64,000 nucleotides of DNA, taken from contig CM032230.1 of the NCBI GenBank assembly GCA_019009955.1, positions 107,788,001 to 107,852,000 on the forward strand. The letters run 5' to 3'. The translations under genes were made by a program, and so were the position numbers. Under the pieces are notes generated by a model, which was not told the origin of the DNA, made no database searches, and worked only from the letters and a program-made list of their open reading frames with translations. This DNA comes from Riptortus pedestris. Taxonomy: Eukaryota; Arthropoda; Insecta; Hemiptera; Alydidae. Numbering within the stretch: the first letter of the stretch is position 1; the number at the start of each line of letters is the position of its first letter. Below are positions 57,955 to 64,000 of the stretch, in pieces.

Positions 57955-58440
57955 GATATAAGGTTATCGATCAGGATGGACATGCTGGAGGAGAAGAATA
58001 TTAATATTAGGGGGGAGGGGGGCGTGCTCAAGCATGTTCCGTCCACTGCAGTATCTGCCCTGGCCCGTGTAGGCTCCCAGTCTCGCCGGAAATGTCGGCT
58101 CAATAGGGACCAACTCTAGGTCAGTTCCTCTCCATCTCCTAGTTATTTTGTTATTTATTGCTTTTTATATTTATTTATTTGTAATGTTTTAGTCATAAGT
58201 GTTGCATTGCGTTTTATATCCTTTATTGTTTGTTTTTTTAAATGTTTTTAATATTCGACTACCTTTGTTGACTTTTACATTTATTTATTTATTTATTCAT
58301 ATATATTACATGTTTTTGAAAGTATAATGTTGTGTCGCAGAGCACTGATGATGGGACGGTTCGCCCCGAAAGTACTTTGCCTATAATAAAGAAGTATTAA
58401 GAGTGGAGGTGTTTGACCTTTTTGATCCTTCCTTTGATGA
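57955..58440 (+). mobile_element. Penelope-like element 3' end
   Basis: The frame from 57960 reads I-R-L-S-I-R-M-D-M-L-E-E-K-N-I-N-I-R, then L-K-H-V-P-S-T-A-V-S-A-L-A-R-V-G-S-Q-S-R-R-K, with a stop at 58117-58119. It is homologous to the C-terminal end of the ORF at 62639-62950 (-), which carries the clearer Penelope pattern. A hammerhead-like motif lies 226 nt past the stop. No TSD was located. Confidence 0.65.
58345..58371 (+). ncRNA. hammerhead-like motif, Penelope 3' end
   Basis: CTGATGA, a GGG-A-CG/CG-CCC hairpin, then GAAA, followed by GTACTTTGCC. CTGATGA and GAAA around stem II form the hammerhead core. Penelope-like elements are known to carry hammerhead ribozymes in their terminal repeats. 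Stems I and III were not proved. Confidence 0.5.
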
Positions 58441-59184
58441 TGGACCTTCACCAGCCAGCACAAATCCAGAGTCCAGAATAAGGTTAGTCCCTTAAGTTAG
58501 TATTCTTTCAGGTTTAAGTTGTATAAAATTAGGGTCCTTACTGTAGAGTTTATTACATGTTATCACTTATTCAATATATACTTGATTCTTTAGAGAACTC
58601 AAATAGTAACTTGTATTATTTCCCCTCATCTCTCCACCAGAATAGTAAATACTTCGGTATAATCAAGGTGAGAAAACTATCTCTTTTAATAATTTTATTT
58701 CAGTCTAATGCTTTCTTATTATTACCACAAAAGCTAACCGCCCGCCCCTACAAAAAGTTTAGAAAAAATTAATAAAACCGCTTGTATCCTTATATCTGCA
58801 ATGAATAGCATATACGGGTATGAATCAGAAGCAAGGCTATCGGATTATAGGATTCAGGGTTTTGAAAGGATAAAGAAAATACAATTATTTATATATATAG
58901 AACAACAACATGACTATTAAATTCAATATAGAAAATGGTTTGTTGCATTTCATTGAAAATGATTTCGTTTGATCACCGCTCCTTTGGATGGGGTAAAAAA
59001 ATGATATAGAGTGGCCGGCTATCTGTTTCAGTTTTCCCGTGTAATGCTAATTTTTGATGAGACTTCTGCCATATTCTTCTGGGACCACTTCTAGTAAGTG
59101 CCAGTTGGTTGGGGAACCAAAGCATTTGGTTATGAATGACTTGAATGGGTCACACACTTTGTCGTGTAGGTTTTAATATATTTT
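58441..59184. other. no gene recognised
   Basis: AT-rich non-coding DNA. Confidence 0.4.
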
Positions 59185-59380
59185 ATCAGACTTTCCCTAA
59201 GGGTAATTACTATTGAGGACTCGTCGCAGGTCATATAGCACATTGCTTTATAGGACTCATGTCATGATTTTCTAAAACTTTCCAGAAATGTCCACCTGTC
59301 CTTGTTCATCTGGTTATCTACATGTCTGTCTGTTATCTCTTTAGTGTTCGCAATTTTCCTCTTATCGTTACTAAACTCGA
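59185..59380 (-). repeat. HINE-A B-side fragment, decayed
   Basis: CCCTAAGGGTAATTACTATTGAGG to TTACTAAACTCGATA in decayed form (identity visible in blocks); the TA core is absent. It ends where an opposite-strand copy begins. Confidence 0.75.
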
Positions 59381-59700
59381 TAAAGTGCTTCGCGCAGTGG
59401 CTGCGTAAACTAAGCAGAATTCCCAAGTGATTTTAAGACACACTAGCGATCTCATCTCACTGACTATCAGACTGAAAATATGAAAGTACGAATTACTCGT
59501 TTAATATTTGAGTTACGAAAAAAATCATAGAAGAACAATCGTACAAAAGATCATCAGTAGCTTAACAACATTGGTTCTATATCCTTTTACGATCTGACTC
59601 TTGATTATGGAGATATTTTGAATTTTCGAATTTCACCCCTCTGAAACCCCCATTTCTTGGTCTAATTTTAACCAATAAAAGAATGATCTCTACTGAACAA
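59381..59700 (+). repeat. HINE-A variant copy, A side
   Basis: End A with changes (AGTGCTTCGCGCAGTGGC), then the variant middle GAAAGTACGAATTACTCG shared with 14605 and 32648. It stops after the CACCCCTCTGAAACCCCC tract. Confidence 0.8.
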
Positions 59701-60850
59701 CAACAAACAATTCCCTGTATGAAAATTTACTGACATATTCTTGTGAGATTGATCAGTGAAATGTTTTAAACGTGCGTGCATGTTTGAAGGAAGGGGAAGG
59801 AGCTTGTTTAAATACAATGTATTGAATAAATATAATTGGATTGGGAAGCTGTGCAATGAAAATGTAAAGCTATTTTTAAAACTCAGAGGCATTTTTATTC
59901 TCCATATTTCTGGGAACATACTTGGTAAATCAAAATTTCTTGATATCAAACAATCTTGACTATATTATGGCTTGTGTATCTTCGTTGGATTATTAATATT
60001 AACAAAGCAACCTTTGAAACTAATTAACCCCCCACCCCCTCCTTGTTATATAAACGAGAATCTAATTTTAATCAGTGAAATGTCGGAAGCCATAACTTTG
60101 CTTAGTTGATTTTTGGGACCGCAGATATGAGAGTGATTAAATCTATTTATAAACTTCAAGAATATGTTCATAACTGGAAAAATTCTCATTATATTGGAAA
60201 CCTGCTTACCCAGAATTGCCAAATTGTGCATATAAAAGTATTGCGTGAATATATATATATCAATGTATGTTCTAAAACTTTACTTTAAATTTACGGCATT
60301 GAAACTCTGTATTTACATTTTTAAAGGAGGTGAGAATATTTGAAAAAGAGAAACAGCGTAAATATATCGGACCCAATGTATGCGTCGGTTGAATAATAAT
60401 GTAGATTCTGATGGTTTATATACTATTTTATGGATAAAGCAATCTTAATAGTCCATTAACTGTCTTGTGCACCCCTAATCGATAAAGATAAATTTGTAAT
60501 TTTCTATATCGCACTCTTCACCAACCACTCTTCCCATTTAGCAGGTTATCGAATTATACTGGCAATAGTTCTGATAATTATAATTGTTATTATTATTATA
60601 GTAATCACCTTTTGTGACTGGGACGATTGAGCAACATAGCAGCTAGAATCTTATCATCACTTTATCGTAAAATTAAGGAAGTATGTTCATACTTTTATAT
60701 AATTTATAGAGTTTTGTCCTACATTATAGTTTTTGAAAATATTATGTTACAAGTAGTGTAGTACCCATTCTATGTACCTGCTACGGTCATGTAGTAATTC
60801 AGCTAAAGTTTATGGTAGGTATATGTGAGTCCTTAAGTAACAGCTAGATA
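59701..60850. other. no gene recognised
   Basis: Overlapping short frames on both strands at 59668-59960 and 60046-60288 have no motif and mirror each other. Confidence 0.4.
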
Positions 60851-60851
60851 G

Positions 60852-61080
60852 TAGGGGAAAGTGGGGTAGAACCGGGTAGCTAAGGTTTGAAGGCTTCCAG
60901 AAACGACAATTTTTGCCACAAATAAGTAAACTTTTTTTGAAATAAAGTCTACTAGTCTGTTAGCGTAACTACTGTTCCAAAATCAAAATCTAAATTTTTA
61001 ATTAAGTTTTACCATACGTTTTTTGTAAAAAGTCATTTTGCCCGGTTTTACCCCACTAATAGGGTAAAACCGGGTACATA
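60852..61080. repeat. possible MITE with GGGTAAAACCGGG ends
   Basis: GTGGGGTAGAACCGGGTA at the left and GGTTTTACCCCACTAATAGG then GTAAAACCGGGTA at the right contain the same motif in both orientations. Boundaries and TSD are not clear. Confidence 0.4.
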
Positions 61081-61502
61081 TGTTTTTCTTATGGGAAAAT
61101 AAAAATGTAAAGATTTTTAATCAAACTAATGTTTTTTTTGTTATTAAAAAATGTAGTTTGATGCATTATATATATAATTTTGAATGGACTTCATTTTTTT
61201 CTGTCTCATGAATATTAGCCGAGATCTTTAGGTTTTATAGTTCAGTAAATCCCCACTCCTACTCATTTCGTAAACAAGCTACTATACCATGAACCACTTC
61301 ATTATAAGGATAAATATGAAATATTTTTTTTCATTGAACTTTTACTTTGTGAGATATTTGCAAAAGTTAATTCCCCCTCCACTTCTTTTGTTCTTGTATT
61401 ACTAAAATTTGCGTGATAATAATTCTGATTCCTTACAAATTACAGCACTAGCTATAGTAAATAGTTTTAAATAAAATTAATATGTTGTATTCAGTTATAT
61501 TT

Positions 61503-61925
61503 TCCAAAATAAATAATATTATTATTTTTATGAGGGTGCTTATTCAACAATAATTGGCACATTATTTTTTACTTATAGGCAGTTATACTTATTATTAGAA
61601 GAATTATACTAATCTTAGAGAAGAGTTATGTTAATCTGATATGTCAGAAAACTGATCTTTATTTAGACATTAAAAAAGAATGAATTAATCTACATTTACA
61701 TTAAGTTATGATGTATTTAATTCAGTATTATAATTATTTAGATTAATATTTATATTGTAATACATGCCAATGTATAAGCTGTTCATTTGTAATTTTAAAC
61801 ATTATTATTATTTTATTGCACATTTTTTAAGAAATTATAATATATGAATTACCATACTAACACTAATTGGCCAGACTCTTGGCAACACGTTTGTAAACAT
61901 AAACCAATAAAATATCTATCTATTT
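61503..61925 (+). mobile_element. unidentified retroposed insert with 14-bp TSD
   Basis: Flanked by ATTCAGTTATATTT at 61489-61502 and 61926-61939. The 423-bp insert is very AT-rich and has no ORF. It ends with CCAATAAAATATCTATCTATT, that is AATAAA and an ATCT-repeat tail. A long TSD plus such a tail points to LINE-driven insertion of a 3' UTR or SINE-like RNA. Confidence 0.7.
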
Positions 61926-62229
61926 ATTCAGTTATATTTCGTTAATTGTTTTTCTTACAGGTCCAGAATATTTCTATCTATCTATTAAGCTCTGAGAGGT
62001 TTTCTGATCTGCTTGTTTACGACTCAGACGCTTTCCGTTGTAGAGATTATTAACAAGCAAAGTGAAAGATTTCTTATTAACTTTTTGTATTTATTCTCGT
62101 AATATCACGGTAGTGTTACCAGTATTCTGAGTTGGTATTCTGGCAGGTGGAAGTGACTTCTAATGTAGGTAGGATGAAATAATGTAGGCTACGCTTCCAC
62201 TATAATAATTTAATAACACGGCAAAGCGC

Positions 62230-62254
62230 TTTCGATGCTGTGCATCATCGTCAG
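62230..62254 (-). ncRNA. hammerhead-like motif, Penelope 3' end
   Basis: On the minus strand CTGACGA, a perfect GATGC-ACA-GCATC hairpin, then GAAA and GCGCTTTGCC. Both the core order and the sequence after GAAA agree with 58345-58371, and the distance from the stop is similar once the 125-bp duplication is discounted. Confidence 0.55.
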
Positions 62255-62270
62255 TGCCCTGTTGACACAC

Positions 62271-62520
62271 ACAATAATAGTTACAATTTACTACAAAATA
62301 TTTTAGGTACATATAACAAAAAACTTATTTTTCTTTGGGCTAAAAACATATAAAATTTGACGTGAAACTAAATAAAATATAAAACATTTCAATCAACAAT
62401 AATAGTTACAATTTTCTATAAAATATTTTAGGTACATATAACAAAAAACTTATTTTTCTTTGGGCTAAAAACATATAAAATTTAACGTGGGACTAAATAA
62501 AATATAAAACATTTCAATCA
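62271..62520 (-). repeat. 125-bp tandem duplication in Penelope 3' UTR
   Basis: Two nearly identical units start at 62271 and 62396 (both ACAATAATAGTTACAATTT). Only a few substitutions separate them. Confidence 0.95.
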
Positions 62521-62638
62521 TCAACAGTTATTTTTAAATTAGGTTGGTACAAATAGACAGTTAAAGCTAACTGAAAGAAGCCCTATATGAACAAAGACGT
62601 TTTACAAGACAAAGAAGAGAAAGGGAGACAAAGGGGAC

Positions 62639-62950
62639 TTACCGAAGGTTTTCGATGTTGACCTGTCGGCTCTTGGAGCTAGACTGGCTTTTCATTCCAG
62701 CTAGTTGAGGTAAAGAGGCTGTTGGAACAAATTTTAGAGGGCAGACATCTTCTTTAATATTAATGTTATTCTTTGCCGTTAGAAGGTCCAATCTAATCTC
62801 TAGTCCCTCAACCCTGTCCATTTTCCTTCCCTTAGGTAGGTGGTGCAAAACTTCCAAATGTAGAGAGTCCTGGTCATGATTTTCGGCCATTAGGTGTTTT
62901 TTCATTTCACTTGTTTTTGTGGTGAAATGTTCTTTAACCCTTGTTTTTAT
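62639..62950 (-). pseudogene. Penelope-like ORF C-terminus (GIY-YIG end)
   Basis: The frame starts inside the insertion with K-I-K-T-R-V-K-E-H-F-T-T-K-T, then M-K-K-H-L-M-A-E-N-H-D-Q. It continues L-E-V-L-H-H-L-P-K-G-R-K-M-D-R-V-E-G-L-E-I, C-P-L-K-F-V-P-T-A-S, and a stop. R-x-x-E-H...H-L...N-H...L-H...K-G-x-K-x-x-x-x-E-x-x-E-I is the region from the end of the GIY-YIG endonuclease to the C-terminus in Penelope-like proteins. The reverse transcriptase part is lost by 5' truncation. The catalytic GIY and YIG motifs are not included. Confidence 0.75.
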
Positions 62951-62998
62951 CTTCTGTTACCAGTATGTAAATTTACCACCCTGCGTAACGGACGTTTT

Positions 62999-63640
62999 CA
63001 TTATTCATACAGATTGCAATAAAGCTTATTCTGTGATTTCCTGCAGTTGCATGTTTAGTTATTTTGTTACAATGTAAAATGGCTCAGCTTTGTTAGAATG
63101 TCCCACGAGGACCGTGAGTACGGCATGTTAATTGCTCAGTTGCCGGTAAGAGCGATAATTGTTGAAGTCAGGTCCCAACTTTGCTTTACCATAGCTCTGT
63201 GTTAACACAATAAAATGCTCTAGAAGTTGATCATGCAGTTATGTAGTCCTATTTTAGTAGAAAGGCGAACTTCTACAGGTTTAATCAACCTGAATTAAGC
63301 AATCCCACTCAACAACTTGACACTGCGGAAGACTGAACTTTCTAAGTACCTTCATTAGATTAGAACGTTCATTTTCTCAACGATATACCCATTTTTTCCC
63401 CACAAAATATATTTATTCGATCTCATTTCTAACGCTCGAGCCTCATAAAAAAGGCTGGAATTCTTATAGGACATGGCAAAAAAACACTCTCTCTCTCTCA
63501 ATGATTAACAGTACATTTTGGGATAATTTTCATGGGAACGTGAAAGGGAAGGAAGTTTCCCGTTACCTCCAACATCAGGAGGAGCGTGTCTATACCTATA
63601 TATTCTTAAATTAGTATTTGCTTTATTCACTTATTAGTAG
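62999..63640. other. no gene recognised
   Basis: Non-coding, with a CTCTCTCTCTC run near 63488. Confidence 0.4.
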
Positions 63641-63644
63641 ATAT

Positions 63645-63737
63645 ACCTTAAGGGTCGTACTGGTGACGCGATTTTCGATATGTTTCTTCAAATATCCTTC
63701 GATCCTACCTAGTAGATGACGAAAATGAGGTCCGTGT

Positions 63738-63778
<41 letters not shown>
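63645..63778 (-). repeat. HINE-A B-side fragment
   Basis: CCTTAAGGGTCGTACTGGTG, ATCCTACCTAGTAGATGACG, GAGGTCCG and a TA run (63744-63778). The copy is cut at the TA core, where repeat X begins. Confidence 0.85.
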
Positions 63779-63781
<3 letters not shown>

Positions 63782-64000
63782 GAACCTCTGTCTGTACATT
63801 GATTTTTTCTCGAAATTTCAAGATATTTTTTTGGTTTCACATGTCATAGACACCATAACTGTATTTTGTTTCATTGGTGTCTGTTTGTTAGCTTTTCACG
63901 CATAAACGGCTGAACCGAATTTTATGAAACTTGGTATGTGTATTACTACTAACACAATTTAGACTTTAGGTTATATTAGTATTCTCTGAGACGAACAGGA
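63779..64000 (+). repeat. repeat X, second copy, cut by window end
   Basis: AACCTCTGTCTGTACATTG, CGGCTGAACCGAATTTTAT and GAAACTTGGTATG match 28868 onward at high identity. It again starts directly in a TA run. Confidence 0.85.

Larger units (their letters stand above)
62125..62954 (-). mobile_element. Penelope-like element, 5'-truncated, 11-bp TSD
   Basis: Flanked by TGTTACCAGTA at 62114-62124 and 62955-62965. It contains, on the minus strand, the end of the ORF, a 125-bp tandem duplication and a hammerhead-like motif. It is inserted in a HINE-A. Confidence 0.8.
61165..62998 (-). repeat. HINE-A long-form copy with two retroelement insertions
   Basis: TATATATAATTTTGAATGG and TAGCCGAGATCTTTAGG, then long-form sequence to 61502, from 61926 to 62124, and from 62955 to end A (CCCTGCGTAACGGACG). 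The two gaps hold inserts with target-site duplications. Confidence 0.82.

Noticed and set aside
59668..60288. Overlapping sense and antisense frames
   Set aside because: Mirror-image frames in AT-rich DNA without motifs are expected by chance.
1..64000. CRISPR arrays, operons, bacterial promoters or ribosome binding sites
   Set aside because: Introns, SINEs and eukaryotic transposons show a nuclear animal genome; the repeats are dispersed elements, not spaced arrays.

Overview
The window is a piece of an animal nuclear genome, almost certainly an arthropod and probably an insect. It is AT-rich and intron-dominated. It has no long ORFs, GT-AG introns, tRNA-derived SINEs, and relics of Transib, mariner, Tc1, hAT, Penelope, LTR and non-LTR elements. 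The only host gene I can recognise runs on the minus strand: a class B (secretin-like) GPCR that reads as the pigment-dispersing factor receptor (Pdfr). Four exons can be joined in frame: the hormone-binding-domain exon (23177-23325), TM1 (7300-7403), TM2 (5440-5581) and TM3 (4024-4126). The remaining 7TM exons should lie before position 1. The first N-terminal exon(s) lie either beyond 23325 unrecognised or beyond the window. Much, perhaps all, of the rest of the window would then be intron. The intron between the hormone domain and TM1 is 15.8 kb and full of transposons.

The dominant repeat is one family of about 0.4-1 kb elements in some 40 copies or fragments, roughly 18-19 kb of the window by my boundaries. 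I call it HINE-A. In canonical orientation (+) it starts at end A (AAAAGTCCGTCACGCAGG, with a CGCAG/CTGCG hairpin) and ends at end B (TTTCCCTTAAGGGAAATCTGCTAAAA, a palindrome). The motif GCAGATTTCCC is subterminal at A and appears inverted and terminal at B. A (TA)n microsatellite lies in the core. No target-site duplication is evident. This asymmetric architecture resembles non-autonomous Helentron/Helitron2-type elements (HINE/DINE-like), which is an inference. In feature entries, strand + means A to B left to right.

Layout. 1-3.4 kb: HINE-A pieces, one carrying a small gypsy-like LTR relic with its TSD. 4.0-7.4 kb: three Pdfr exons and a SINE. 7.6-23.2 kb (large Pdfr intron): HINE-A clusters, a Transib/RAG1-like transposase C-terminus, a LINE 3' end and a foldback element inside one HINE-A core, an unusual T-rich minisatellite, and a hAT remnant. 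23.2-33.6 kb: the hormone-domain exon, a 100-bp-arm inverted repeat, an RTE-like LINE, and HINE-A. 33.6-40.3 kb: repeat-poor DNA, then a 1.39-kb Transib-like element with TIRs and 5-bp TSD, and a mariner interrupted by a LINE that is interrupted by a SINE. 40.8-52.7 kb: dense HINE-A with nested SINE, Tc1-like and HINE-A insertions, and a locus with paralogous empty sites. 55.8-56.7 kb: an internally deleted sibling of the Transib-like element. 57.9-58.4 and 62.1-63.0 kb: two Penelope-like 3' ends, each followed by a hammerhead-ribozyme-like motif.

The most notable points are the Pdfr exons, the Transib family with a RAG1-like C-terminal domain, the paired Penelope/hammerhead-like 3' ends, the empty sites that define the HINE-A ends, and the repeated use of its TA core as a landing site. 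No search could be run; all family names rest on motifs read directly.
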